Below are positions 18,326 through 28,032 of a stretch of DNA of 33,069 nucleotides, in pieces. The DNA comes from Bacilli bacterium (GTDB taxonomy: Bacteria > Bacillota_I > Bacilli_A > Izemoplasmatales > Izemoplasmataceae), in contig JAFGXW010000112.1 in assembly GCA_016936415.1 (NCBI GenBank), positions 1 through 33,069 on the forward strand, written 5' to 3'. The position numbers and the translations under genes are program-made. Under the pieces are notes generated by a model, which saw only the letters and a list, made by a program, of their open reading frames with translations, did no database searches and was not told the origin of the DNA. Position 1 is the stretch's first letter. Every line of letters starts with the position of its first letter.

Positions 18326-18371
18326 TTTCGGACTCCAACTCCGTTAGTATGGGTTCAAATCTGCCCCCCCT
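18326..18371 (+). pseudogene. Truncated/degenerate tRNA-Trp 3' fragment, second copy
   Basis: TTTCGGACTCCAACTCCGTTAGTATGGGTTCAAATCTGCCCCCCCTGGA aligned to 7205-7256; keeps loop CTCCAAC and T-arm GGGTTCAAATC. Confidence 0.75.
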
Positions 18372-18426
18372 GGATGTTTACTGGATTGTTTATATATGGT
18401 ATAATTCTTAAGAAGGAGATGAACAT

Positions 18427-18627
18427 ATGAGTACTTTTTTAGAGATTATAATATCATTACTTATAGGAGTTTTTGTAGGAGGATTAATGGTTGTTGCGAA
18501 TAAAATATCAATGACTCGCTTCAAAGACCAATATTCTGAGTTTTGGACACCTGCAAAGTATTGGGTTCTATTTATATCAATATCACTTATCGTTGCGGGT
18601 TTCACACTATTTGGTTATTTTGGTTAG
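18427..18627 (+). CDS. Small membrane protein (66 aa), unknown
   Basis: Two TM segments; RBS aagaaggag upstream. Confidence 0.6.
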   Translation: MSTFLEIIISLLIGVFVGGLMVVANKISMTRFKDQYSEFWTPAKYWVLFISISLIVAGFTLFGYFG

Positions 18628-18819
18628 ATGCATTATATGCATCCAACACCGTTACACCAAAAAGAAGTTTTTTTGGAGTGAACCCTATTTAGCAGATACA
18701 TAAAAACAAACATTAAATAAGAGACTATGATAGCATTAAGATATTATAGTCTTTTTCTATAATTCAGATTTGTTAGGATTACAAAACTGAATTTGATATA
18801 ATAATGGTGAGGTGATTTT

Positions 18820-19272
18820 ATGAAAACATTAATTTTGTATGATACTAAGTATGGTTTCACTGAAAAATGTGCTAGATATTTACATGAGAAATTGCAAGGA
18901 TCTACTATTCATAAGTTGAGTGACAATGTTGATATTACTGAATACGATAAGATTTTATTAGGTACATACATATATGTAGGTGAAATTAATGAAAATGCAA
19001 GCAATTTCCTAATACAACAAAAAAACAAGCTTTTGAGTAAAAAACTTGGAATATTTTGTGCAGGACTTAATAAAAATGAATTTTCAAATGCATTACAGGA
19101 AAGCATCGATCCTGAAATTTTTTATCATGCTAAGATTGTACATGCAGGTGGAAAGGTAACGTTAGAAAATTTAACATTCTTTGAGAGAAGAAAAATAAAG
19201 AAAAGAATTAATGTAAGTGAAGATATTGAAGAATTTTATCCAAAAAATTTGGATGAGTTATTAGTGTTCTAG
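18820..19272 (+). CDS. Flavodoxin-domain protein
   Basis: MKTLILYDTKYGFTEKCARYLHEKL (FMN phosphate-binding loop pattern), YDKILLGTYIYVGEI, KLGIFCAGL. Confidence 0.8.
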   Translation: MKTLILYDTKYGFTEKCARYLHEKLQGSTIHKLSDNVDITEYDKILLGTYIYVGEINENASNFLIQQKNKLLSKKLGIFCAGLNKNEFSNALQESIDPEIFYHAKIVHAGGKVTLENLTFFERRKIKKRINVSEDIEEFYPKNLDELLVF

Positions 19273-19467
19273 TTAGATTAGAAAATATATTTAGTTTGAA
19301 AAGAGACTTTTTTGTCTCTTTTTCTATGCATTTTTGTTCTCTAACAAGGCTCAGGCATTTAGAATTAATTTGTTAACTTTTTTCTTATAATACATTTTGT
19401 ATGTTAATGTTATAATGAAGTAAATATTTAATGATGGTTATTAAAAAGTTGAATGGTGGGATCGAGT

Positions 19468-20622
19468 ATGAATAAAATGCAAAAGATATCAATACTGAGT
19501 ATCTCGTTATTATCAATCATGTCAAGCGCAGCAATATCACCTGCGCTTTCTTATATTGGGGATTATTTTTATAACTCTAGTGAGTTAATGATTAAGATGG
19601 TGGTATCTTTACCAGCGATTTTCATTATTCCTGTAACGCTACTTACGGGACGACTCACATCTTATATCAAAAAGAAAACATTAGTCTATATGGGATTAAC
19701 GTTATATCTTGTTGGTGGACTAGGAGGAGCAGTTGCGAATTCCATCGTAGTTCTTTTAGTATTCAGATCGTTACTTGGAATTGGAACAGGACTACTTATC
19801 CCATTGATGAGAGGTGTTATTGCAGACTTTTTTGATGGAAAAGAGCGTGTTCAAATGATGGGCTATGCCTCTGCGGTGAATAATTTAGGGGGTATTATTG
19901 CCACGTTGTTTGGTGGAATATTAACAATATACGGCTGGCGTTATCCGTTTTTGGTATATATTGTTGGGCTTTTTGTATTGTTTTTAGTAATCAAGTATAT
20001 GCCTGATCATCCATTAGAGAAAAAAGAAAGTAGAAGTGTATCGATAAATAGAAACGTTTGGATGATTGGGTTAAGTCATTATATGATGGTCTTAATTTTC
20101 TTTGCTGTTCCATCAGGTCTAAGTTATTACATTTCGGAAAGTGGACTTGGGACGGGAGTTACTACAGGAGTATTGATTTCTTTGGTTACCCTTGGTTCTT
20201 TTATTACAGGACTTAACTTTCATACTCTCAAAGTGTTTTTGGGAGATTCTACTGTGATAGTAGGGTTAGGTTTAGAGACGTTTGGAATGTTAGGAATTGG
20301 GTTATCCAGTAATTTAATAGGAGTTTCGATAGCGCTGTTACTAGTAGGTATTGGGATTGGGATACTTTCACCAAATATCTATTTAAAAACATCTTTAGAA
20401 AGTTCAAAAGAAGATGTAACACTCGCACTTGCAATTGCAGCTTGCTTTTCATTCTTAGGACAATTCTCTTCACCACTTATTAATGAATATATTCAAGACT
20501 TTTTTCACTTCAATAGGGTTGATTCAACATTTTACATCTCGTTTGGAATTGGGGTATTCTCAATTATTATTATCTTATTAAACAAAGTCTTCAAAGTTTA
20601 TATACCAAAACACGTGGAATAA
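19468..20622 (+). CDS. MFS transporter
   Basis: About 12 TM segments; GRLTSYIKKKTLVYMGLTLYLVGGLGGA and RSLLGIGTGLLIPLMRGVIADFF. Start at internal ATG 19468 likely. Confidence 0.88.
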   Translation: MNKMQKISILSISLLSIMSSAAISPALSYIGDYFYNSSELMIKMVVSLPAIFIIPVTLLTGRLTSYIKKKTLVYMGLTLYLVGGLGGAVANSIVVLLVFRSLLGIGTGLLIPLMRGVIADFFDGKERVQMMGYASAVNNLGGIIATLFGGILTIYGWRYPFLVYIVGLFVLFLVIKYMPDHPLEKKESRSVSINRNVWMIGLSHYMMVLIFFAVPSGLSYYISESGLGTGVTTGVLISLVTLGSFITGLNFHTLKVFLGDSTVIVGLGLETFGMLGIGLSSNLIGVSIALLLVGIGIGILSPNIYLKTSLESSKEDVTLALAIAACFSFLGQFSSPLINEYIQDFFHFNRVDSTFYISFGIGVFSIIIILLNKVFKVYIPKHVE

Positions 20623-20756
20623 TTTGAATGGGTTCCATAACTTTAGCATTTGATTTTAGTATTGTTATACATATTTTTGTTCGTTTACTAGTTCATCTAT
20701 TTGTGTTAAAGTATTATTAGAGAAATTGTTGAAAAACGACAAAGGGGGAAGATAAA

Positions 20757-20936
20757 ATGAGTAAAAAAAATACTAATTTAGTAGTAACTATCCTTGGACT
20801 AGTGGGAATGGCTACCATTGCAATTATTAGCATTGTTGATTCTCATGCTACTGATATTGCTTCTGCTATTCCGGTTCAGTTGTTTTTTGTGGGATTATTC
20901 ATTGCTGGATACATAAGTTACAATAATCAAAAATAG
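20757..20936 (+). CDS. Small membrane protein (59 aa), not in supplied track
   Basis: MSKKNTNLVVTILGLVGMATIAIISIVDSHATDIASAIPVQLFFVGLFIAGYISYNNQK*; RBS aaaggggga. Confidence 0.6.
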   Translation: MSKKNTNLVVTILGLVGMATIAIISIVDSHATDIASAIPVQLFFVGLFIAGYISYNNQK

Positions 20937-21060
20937 ATTATAATTTCAAAAATAGCAAGAATAGGCATAGAGAAGAATCAGAGAAGAATGATTGAGTAGG
21001 GAAGTGAAAGTATATATTTCATTACCTGAAAATTACCATAAAGAACAGAAGGTAGGCGGT

Positions 21061-21789
21061 GTGCAATTGAAAAAGATATTGAAATTGATTGGATTTGGAG
21101 TACCGATGTTAGTCCTTATTATAATTGTGGGGTTATTCATCTATTCTAGGGGTTCATATACTGCATTACCAGAAATGGATGATGCGTTGGCTATGTTAGA
21201 CGATTCATCCTTTGATTATTATGAAGATCGAGATGAAATTAGATATACAGTAGATAACCCTTTGAAAAACATTATCATCATTCCTGGCGGTCTTGTGGAA
21301 CCAGATAGTTATCGTTATTTAGCAGCCTTGTTGGCGAAAGAAGGATATAATGTGGTTATTGCAAAGGCGATTTTTAATCTAGCGATTTTAAACCCGTGGA
21401 TTGGAAAACAATTTATCAGTGATAGTCTTGATAATGTCGTCATTGGGCATAGTCTTGGTGGTGTTACTGCAAGCAGCGTGTTTTCTGGAATGAATGAAAT
21501 TGATGCGTTTGTATTTTTGGGAAGCTATCCGATTAAAGATGTAAGTCATGCAAATACTTTATTTTTAGAAGCAGAATTTGATTTGGGAATGGATCTTGAA
21601 GCATTGGAAGATAACATGAAGTTTGTCAATGAAGATACAAACACTAGAATATTCATTGAAGGAGGAAACCATGCTCAATACGGATGGTATGGTCCACAAA
21701 AAGGAGACGGTGAAGCAACACTAACAACCTTTGAACAACAAAACTTAGTTGCAAATTATATTTTTGATTTTTTGACTGGAAATGAATAA
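21061..21789 (+). CDS. Alpha/beta hydrolase with N-terminal membrane anchor
   Basis: GHSLGG nucleophile elbow, C-terminal GGNHAQYGWYG; N-terminal TM LIGFGVPMLVLIIIVGLFI. Start uncertain (20992 in track; GTG at 21061 has an aggtagg RBS). Confidence 0.82.
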   Translation: MQLKKILKLIGFGVPMLVLIIIVGLFIYSRGSYTALPEMDDALAMLDDSSFDYYEDRDEIRYTVDNPLKNIIIIPGGLVEPDSYRYLAALLAKEGYNVVIAKAIFNLAILNPWIGKQFISDSLDNVVIGHSLGGVTASSVFSGMNEIDAFVFLGSYPIKDVSHANTLFLEAEFDLGMDLEALEDNMKFVNEDTNTRIFIEGGNHAQYGWYGPQKGDGEATLTTFEQQNLVANYIFDFLTGNE

Positions 21790-21855
21790 TCTCGAACAAT
21801 TTTAGAAGTCATTTACTGACTTCTTTTCTTATGCTAAAATAAAAATGGTGATAGA

Positions 21856-22326
21856 ATGAAAAAAACATTAGAAAAATCCAAAATAAAGATTGTAGATGAT
21901 ATACAGATAAGGCAAGAAATTGTTGACTTATTAGAAATTCAAGATATAGTTATCGCTTCTAAATGGGCTATTAATAATGCAATCAGAACATTAGAAACCA
22001 TAGGCATAGAGAAAGATTTAGAAGCATTAATTAGTAGAGGCATAGCGTGTAATCAATTATGTATCAATCAGCAAATCAATGTACACGAACTAAGACAAAT
22101 TGGATTTGATATTCATCGATATGCCAAACATGAAAAAAATGCAATTAAACAAAGCGCATTGCGAGCATTTGGTCATGCAGTAAGTACTGCTCATATGAAA
22201 AACCACGCAATCGTGGCATCTGATTATATTATAAAAGTGTTGAACTTAAGTCATGATAATAATATAGAACCTGCTGCAAAGGAAAGACAAGTTCAATTGC
22301 AAGAGTTGCTTAATCTACAGGAGTGA
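21856..22326 (+). CDS. Imm-5-like putative immunity protein
   Basis: SALRAFGHAVSTAHMKNHAIVASDYIIKVLN resembles the Imm-5-like conserved region. Confidence 0.65.
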   Translation: MKKTLEKSKIKIVDDIQIRQEIVDLLEIQDIVIASKWAINNAIRTLETIGIEKDLEALISRGIACNQLCINQQINVHELRQIGFDIHRYAKHEKNAIKQSALRAFGHAVSTAHMKNHAIVASDYIIKVLNLSHDNNIEPAAKERQVQLQELLNLQE

Positions 22327-22408
22327 TATGAATATTGGGATTGTCCGTCTTCATATGAGTCCATAAAAAAAGGAGAATTAATCATTTCAATTTAAGATTG
22401 ATTTGGTT

Positions 22409-23293
22409 ATGTGTAATATGATGAAAACAAGTTTAGAATGTATGGAATGTAATGTGAAACAATTGGTTAAAGTATCCAAATTACTAGGGGTTTCAGCAGA
22501 AAAACAAGAACAAGCATCGAGAAGACTATTTTCCATGTTAAGCAATGTCAATTTTAACCTCCCAAATCCACAGGTAATGGAAGAAACTTGGAAAATAATT
22601 ACAAGCGCATTTGCGAATGATGACCCGTATTTAGAAATAAAAAAAGAGTATAATGATCTCTTACTGGATGCTTTTTGTGAAATTGAAGAAATCATAAATC
22701 ATGCTTCAAATTCGTATTTAGCTGGATTAAAAATAGCCGTGACTGGAAATTTAATTGATTTTGCAGCCAAACATAAATTCTCAAAAGATGAATTACTAGA
22801 AAGAGTTCGGAATTATGATAATATTTCATTTGCCATAAATGATGCAGTTCAATTGGAACATCAATTAAAAAAGGCGAATTCTTTGTTCTACATCGGAGAT
22901 AATTGTGGAGAGATAGTTTTAGATAAATTATTTATACAAGTGATAAAGAAAATGAACCCAGAGATAGTTGTTTATTTTGGGGTCCGTGGCGGACCTATTC
23001 TGAATGATGTAACTGTAAATGATGCAATAGATGTGGGGATGAATGATGTTGCAATGATTGTTTCATCAGGTGTTGCAGCACCAGGTGTTCTATTAGATAA
23101 ATCAACAAGTGAATTTGTAAATTTATTTGAGAAATGTGATGTTGTGATTGCGAAAGGACAAGGTAACTACGAGTCATTAAATGATATTAAAAAAGATAAC
23201 TTATATTTGCTTTTAATGGTTAAGTGTCCCTATATTGCCAGTGAAATAAAAGTTCAGACAATGGATTATATTATTAAAAAAAATATTCAATAA
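22409..23293 (+). CDS. DUF89 / ARMT1-like family protein (damage-control phosphatase-like)
   Basis: CMECNVKQLVKV, YIGDNCGEIVLDKLF, VIAKGQGNYESL: characteristic DUF89 motifs. Confidence 0.88.
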   Translation: MCNMMKTSLECMECNVKQLVKVSKLLGVSAEKQEQASRRLFSMLSNVNFNLPNPQVMEETWKIITSAFANDDPYLEIKKEYNDLLLDAFCEIEEIINHASNSYLAGLKIAVTGNLIDFAAKHKFSKDELLERVRNYDNISFAINDAVQLEHQLKKANSLFYIGDNCGEIVLDKLFIQVIKKMNPEIVVYFGVRGGPILNDVTVNDAIDVGMNDVAMIVSSGVAAPGVLLDKSTSEFVNLFEKCDVVIAKGQGNYESLNDIKKDNLYLLLMVKCPYIASEIKVQTMDYIIKKNIQ

Positions 23294-23417
23294 GGAGACA
23301 TGATCATCTCAACTATTGAATATTTAAATGGCTTAATTCTTATAAAAATTTGTGTAACTCAAAATAAAGAAGTATTTTAAAGTTATCTATATTTGTGGAT
23401 ACTTTAAAATTTCTTTT

Positions 23418-23798
23418 TTAGATTGAATATACGATAACAGCGGCAATAACATGCAGTATTCCAAGTCCGACATAAATTAATCTAATATAAGTTTTCATCA
23501 TAGGAATAGGAGTACCGAGAAATGAGTCTTGGTCTTGCGGATTTTTCACACCTTGTTCGGCAATTGCTACATTGATTATATTTCTGTTGAAAAGATTTGC
23601 TTGATATGGAGCACTGCTTCTTGAAAACATAAATATTGATCCAAGTCCATAAAGAAGGTTAATCATACCAAGATAAAAAAATGTATTTGTTAGATTATAC
23701 TCTTGACCTTTTTGTGTATCATATATAAATAGGAAAAGTAATCCATTTATGATGAAAGGTATTAATATCTTTATAATAATAGTGATTTTTTTGTTCAT
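23418..23798 (-). CDS. Small membrane protein, unknown
   Basis: MNKKITIIIKILIPFIINGLLFLFIYD...; RBS aaaaaggggtgact before this internal ATG. Confidence 0.65.
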   Translation of the reverse strand: MNKKITIIIKILIPFIINGLLFLFIYDTQKGQEYNLTNTFFYLGMINLLYGLGSIFMFSRSSAPYQANLFNRNIINVAIAEQGVKNPQDQDSFLGTPIPMMKTYIRLIYVGLGILHVIAAVIVYSI

Positions 23799-23962
23799 AC
23801 AGTCACCCCTTTTTAATTTATTATACGACATTTTAGTAAAGTATTATATAAATTAATCAAAGAATTGATACAAGAAACAATTGTTAACTAACGCATGAAT
23901 AGCGTAACTTCTTTACTGCTTTGTCTAAATATGTTATTGTTAGGGTAATAGGGGGAATCAAA

Positions 23963-24739
23963 ATGGAACAAACAGATAGAAGTATGGCAATACTAATTGA
24001 CGCAGAAAACATATCACCAAAATATATTGGATTAATTATAGATGAAGCGAACAAACACGGAAAACTCAATTATCGTAGAATCTATGGTGATTGGACAACA
24101 ATCAAGTTAAAAAAATGGAAAGAAGCTTGTTTGAAATATGCATTGACTCCAGTACAACAGTTTGTTAGTACTTCAGGGAAGAATTCATCAGATTTTTCCT
24201 TGGTTATAGATGCAATGGATATTTTGTATGGCGGAAAAACACTTGGGTTTTGCATTGTGTCAAGTGATGGAGACTTCACAAAATTAATTACTAGATTAAA
24301 AGAAGACGATATGTATTTAATTGGAATGGGTGAAGAGAAAACACCGATTTCACTTGTAAATTCATATGAAAGTTTTACCTATCTTGATAAATTATATCAA
24401 ACCATTGAAGCGGAAAAGAAAATTACTCTTGTTGATACTAAAACTACAGGCAAGAAGAAGTCAACAAGTAAAAAGATAAAAGGTAAAAATGTTGAAAGTG
24501 ATACCAGTATCACTTCTGAGAGAAATATTGTGGAATACATGAGAATTCTGATTGAACAAGAATCAGAAGATGATGGATGGGCATTATGGTCTCAAACAGC
24601 CAACCTTTTAAAGAAAAAATACCCAGGGTTTAATCCTACAAACTATGGAAAAAATGTAAAAAAATTAACTTATTTTAATCAAAAACCTGATTTTAAGACA
24701 AAAATTGAGAACAAAGTTGCATATATCAGATATAAATAG
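23963..24739 (+). CDS. NYN-domain (LabA-like) protein with C-terminal OST-HTH/LOTUS domain
   Basis: AILIDAENISPKYIGLIIDEA, SDFSLVIDAMDILY, FCIVSSDGDFTKLI, then ERNIVEYMRILIEQ...DGWALWSQTANLLKKKYPGFNPTNYG. RBS aggggga. Confidence 0.88.
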   Translation: MEQTDRSMAILIDAENISPKYIGLIIDEANKHGKLNYRRIYGDWTTIKLKKWKEACLKYALTPVQQFVSTSGKNSSDFSLVIDAMDILYGGKTLGFCIVSSDGDFTKLITRLKEDDMYLIGMGEEKTPISLVNSYESFTYLDKLYQTIEAEKKITLVDTKTTGKKKSTSKKIKGKNVESDTSITSERNIVEYMRILIEQESEDDGWALWSQTANLLKKKYPGFNPTNYGKNVKKLTYFNQKPDFKTKIENKVAYIRYK

Positions 24740-24763
24740 AGAAATTAAATATACATTTTTAAG

Positions 24764-24801
24764 TGTAAACGCTTGCATTATTATCATAGTTGGTATACAA
24801 T
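24764..24801 (+). promoter_or_regulatory. Sigma-A-type promoter overlapped by a cre (CcpA)-like box
   Basis: TTGCAT(24773-24778)-17 nt-TACAAT(24796-24801); TGTAAACGCTTGCA (24764-24777) resembles TGWAANCGNTNWCA with one mismatch. Confidence 0.6.
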
Positions 24802-24804
24802 AAC

Positions 24805-25097
24805 AATATAAAGGTAATACGATTATTTATACATATTAATTGATTTCTATGTCTGGCAGCAACAAGTTAGTTTAGGAGTTGTGTAATTAATTTTAGTAAT
24901 AAATCTTATCGCAATATTATCTTGAAAGAATGAATTTGAGTATTGTTTATGTAATTTATGTAACATGTATTTGATTTTATTTTGTAAGAATTTTTTTAGA
25001 TATTGAAAGTGCCAGAGCTAAATGTTTAATCATCAACAACTCCTCTGCTAGCCATAGAAATCAATAAAATAAAAAGCACTATTTGATAGTGCTTTTT
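24805..25097 (+). ncRNA. Candidate structured non-coding RNA of unknown family
   Basis: No substantial ORF; ATTGATTTCTATG (24839-24851) is complementary to CATAGAAATCAAT (25053-25065), extended by CTGGCAG/CTGCTAG and AGGAGTTGT/ACAACTCCT; promoter upstream, terminator downstream. Confidence 0.55.
25071..25097. terminator. Bidirectional hairpin terminator
   Basis: AAAAAGCACTAtttgaTAGTGCTTTTT. Confidence 0.85.
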
Positions 25098-25099
25098 GC

Positions 25100-25792
25100 T
25101 TACAATTTTGTTGAATCAATCGACTCTCCACTACTTAAAATAATTGCCATATTTTTCGGTAACTGACTGGTAAATTCTAATGGATCTGCTTGAATCAGTT
25201 TGAACGTATTATAATGAATTGGAACAACATGTTTTGGTTTAATGAAATCAACAGCAATTAGTGCATCATTTATATCCATTGTATAATTTCCACCAATTGG
25301 TAATATAGCTAAATCAATGTTTTCTCGCTCTAATAGTTTGAAATCATATGTCAAAGCAGTGTCACCAGCATGGAATAACGTGAAGCCATTAATGGTGATA
25401 AGAAATCCACCGGGTGTTCCTGCATAGATTGATTTTTCACCATCAAAGTAACTTGAACCGTGGATGGAATGTGTCATTTTTACTCGTCCAAAAGGGAAAT
25501 CATAAGTACCACCTATGTGCATTGAATGAATGTTCAATCCTTTACTTTTTGAAGACAAAATATTTCCGATTTCTGCATTGCAGATTATTATGCTTCCACA
25601 CTTTTTTGCAATTTCAATGGAATCTCCAACATGATCATTATGTCCGTGGGTAATAAAAATATGAGTAATACCCTCAGTATCTGTAGGGTCATCAATATAT
25701 AGTGGGTTATGTTTTAAAAATGGATCGATGAGTGCCTTGAAATTATCGCTTTCTAATCGGAATGCAGCATGACCTAGAAATTTAACTTTCAT
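25100..25792 (-). CDS. UPF0173-type metal-dependent hydrolase (metallo-beta-lactamase fold)
   Basis: FITHGHNDHVGDSIEIA, FHAGDTALTYDFKLL, AILPIGGNYTMD, VVPIHYNTF. Confidence 0.93.
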   Translation of the reverse strand: MKVKFLGHAAFRLESDNFKALIDPFLKHNPLYIDDPTDTEGITHIFITHGHNDHVGDSIEIAKKCGSIIICNAEIGNILSSKSKGLNIHSMHIGGTYDFPFGRVKMTHSIHGSSYFDGEKSIYAGTPGGFLITINGFTLFHAGDTALTYDFKLLERENIDLAILPIGGNYTMDINDALIAVDFIKPKHVVPIHYNTFKLIQADPLEFTSQLPKNMAIILSSGESIDSTKL

Positions 25793-25962
25793 CTGTTTTC
25801 TCCTTTCAAATAGGTTATATCTTTAATGTAAGTTCTTTGTACTTAAAAGTCAAATGTTTGTTTGTTCTATGTGCTAGATATTGTGTGAATATTGTGTAAA
25901 TATGTGTATATTTTTTTTGAATATGTTATAATATTCTTAGTTCAAATTAAGGAGTGATATTT

Positions 25963-26703
25963 ATGAGATTTAGAGGTTCGAATCCTGTTTATAGTAGAAT
26001 GGGAGATTTTAGTGGTTCAAGTGATATATCTGCATCTTATGGTGGTGTAGCATCTAAGACGGGGATTTTATTAGGAATTACAGCTATTGTAGCATTATAC
26101 TTTGGAAGTACACTTGATGTAGAAGTTAGTTTTATGACTGTCATCACGACAATAATTATAGCACCTATTATTGCGATTATTTCAGTGATTTTAGCACACA
26201 AAAACACAGAGATGGCTTGGATTTTCTCATTGGTTTATGCGACTTGTGAAGGATTATTCCTTGGATTTGTATCTTCTTTGTTTGCTTGGTACTATGGTGG
26301 AGATATTATCTTAATGGCATTACTTGCAACTTTTGGAGTATTATCTGGAATGTTGTTTTTATATAGTACAGGTATTATTCGTGTTGGTAATTATTTTAGA
26401 AGATTCATGTTTAGTGCTTTAATTGGTTTGATTTTTGCATCATTAATTTTCTTTATATTAGCTATGTTTGGTGCAATGGATACAACTGCCGGATATTCAC
26501 TATACATTGTAATCGTTCTAGTTTCTGTGGTTATTTCATCATTATACCTATTGGTAGATTTTGATAATGTAACAAGACTTGTGGACAATGGAGCTGGCAA
26601 AGAATATGAATGGACACTTGCTCTTGGACTTGTTGTAACAATCGTATGGTTGTATATTGAGTTGTTAAGACTAATCGCTATCATTTATGGAAGAAAGAAA
26701 TAA
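25963..26703 (+). CDS. Bax inhibitor-1/YccA family membrane protein
   Basis: TM-rich; MAWIFSLVYATCEGLFLGFVSSLF and YLLVDFDNVTRLVDNGAGKEYEW signatures. Confidence 0.88.
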   Translation: MRFRGSNPVYSRMGDFSGSSDISASYGGVASKTGILLGITAIVALYFGSTLDVEVSFMTVITTIIIAPIIAIISVILAHKNTEMAWIFSLVYATCEGLFLGFVSSLFAWYYGGDIILMALLATFGVLSGMLFLYSTGIIRVGNYFRRFMFSALIGLIFASLIFFILAMFGAMDTTAGYSLYIVIVLVSVVISSLYLLVDFDNVTRLVDNGAGKEYEWTLALGLVVTIVWLYIELLRLIAIIYGRKK

Positions 26704-26726
26704 AAAGCCGAAAACGGCTTTTTTTC
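26704..26726 (+). terminator. Rho-independent terminator
   Basis: AAAGCCGaaaaCGGCTTTTTTTC. Confidence 0.85.
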
Positions 26727-26764
26727 TTGAAATAAGAGAATGAATACTATATAATCAGTAGTGA

Positions 26765-26978
26765 TAAATCGTTGACAAAGAACTAGTACTTAGAAATAAA
26801 TAGCATAGAGAGGAATACATTGGTGAAAGTATTCTCTATTGACCCTAAGGAATTCATCTTTTGAGTAGTGTTAATTGCACTCGTAATTCTTGCGTTAAAA
26901 GAAAAAGGGCTAGGCAACTAGAACAAAGGTGGTACCGCGGATATTTATTCGTCCTTAATTTTAAGGACGAATTTTTTT
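26765..26978 (+). promoter_or_regulatory. T-box leader controlling pheS-hydrolase-pheT
   Basis: T-box AACAAAGGTGGTACCGCGG (26922-26940), terminator ATTCGTCCTTAATTTTAAGGACGAATTTTTTT, stem I region with candidate UUC specifier in ggaaTTCatc. Confidence 0.93.
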
Positions 26979-26997
26979 ATTATAGAGGAGTGAAATG

Positions 26998-28032
26998 ATG
27001 AACGTATATGAGAAATTAGAACAAATTAAGAAAGATGCCAAAGAACACATCGGGTTGGTTAAATCGATTCATGCTTTAAATGAAGTGAAAGCTAAATTTT
27101 TAGGAAAAAAAGGATCGTTTAGTGAAATCATGATGTTAATGAAAGATTTACCAAATGATGAAAAACCAAAATTTGGGCAAATTACAAATGAAGCAAAACA
27201 GATTATTTTGGATTATATTGAAGAACAAAAAACAATCATTGAAGCTGCGATAGTAGCAGATATGTTGAAAAGCGAAACCATAGATGTGACCTTACCGGGT
27301 AAAAAATTCGAGATAGGTTCACTTCACCTTTTGACGCAAATTCAAAATGAGATTGAAGATTTATTTGTGGGTATGGGATATGAGATTATGGAAGGTCCGG
27401 AAATCGAGATTGATGAGTATAACTTTGAAAAACTAAACCTGCCAAAAGATCACCCTGCGAGAGACATGCAAGATACCTTTTATATTTCTGAAGATACATT
27501 ACTTAGAACACATACATCACCTGTTCAAGTTCGTACTATGTTAAATAATGAACATAAGAATGCGATTAAGATAATTTGTCCAGGGAAGGTGTATCGTCGT
27601 GATGCAGATGATGCAACACATAGTCATCAGTTTATGCAGATTGAGGGACTTGTTGTTGATGAAACAACTTCATTGTCAGATTTAAAAGGGACATTACTAG
27701 CTGTAGCGAAAAAAATGTTTGGAGAAGGTCGTGAAATTCGATTAAGACCTTCTTATTTCCCATTTACTGAACCGAGCGTTGAAGTGGATGTGAGTTGCCA
27801 TAATTGCAATGGCAAAGGATGTAATGTATGTAAAGGTACTGGCTGGATTGAAATACTAGGAGCTGGGATGGTCAATAATAATGTGCTTGAAGCATGTGGC
27901 TATGATTCAACCAAATACCAAGGATTTGCATTTGGGATGGGTGTTGAACGTATCGCTATGTTAAAGTATGGAATTAATGATATCCGTTTATTTTATACGA
28001 ACGATGTTCGATTTAATAAACAATTCAAGTAA
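26998..28032 (+). CDS. pheS: Phenylalanine-tRNA ligase alpha subunit
   Basis: [37 protein letters not shown], class II motif 3 [18 protein letters not shown]. Confidence 0.97.
   Translation: MNVYEKLEQIKKDAKEHIGLVKSIHALNEVKAKFLGKKGSFSEIMMLMKDLPNDEKPKFGQITNEAKQIILDYIEEQKTIIEAAIVADMLKSETIDVTLPGKKFEIGSLHLLTQIQNEIEDLFVGMGYEIMEGPEIEIDEYNFEKLNLPKDHPARDMQDTFYISEDTLLRTHTSPVQVRTMLNNEHKNAIKIICPGKVYRRDADDATHSHQFMQIEGLVVDETTSLSDLKGTLLAVAKKMFGEGREIRLRPSYFPFTEPSVEVDVSCHNCNGKGCNVCKGTGWIEILGAGMVNNNVLEACGYDSTKYQGFAFGMGVERIAMLKYGINDIRLFYTNDVRFNKQFK

Noticed and set aside
18214-18411. 65-aa plus-strand ORF crossing the tRNA-Trp scar
   Set aside because: Antisense to the better-supported 18120-18302 ORF and runs through the tRNA remnant; spurious.
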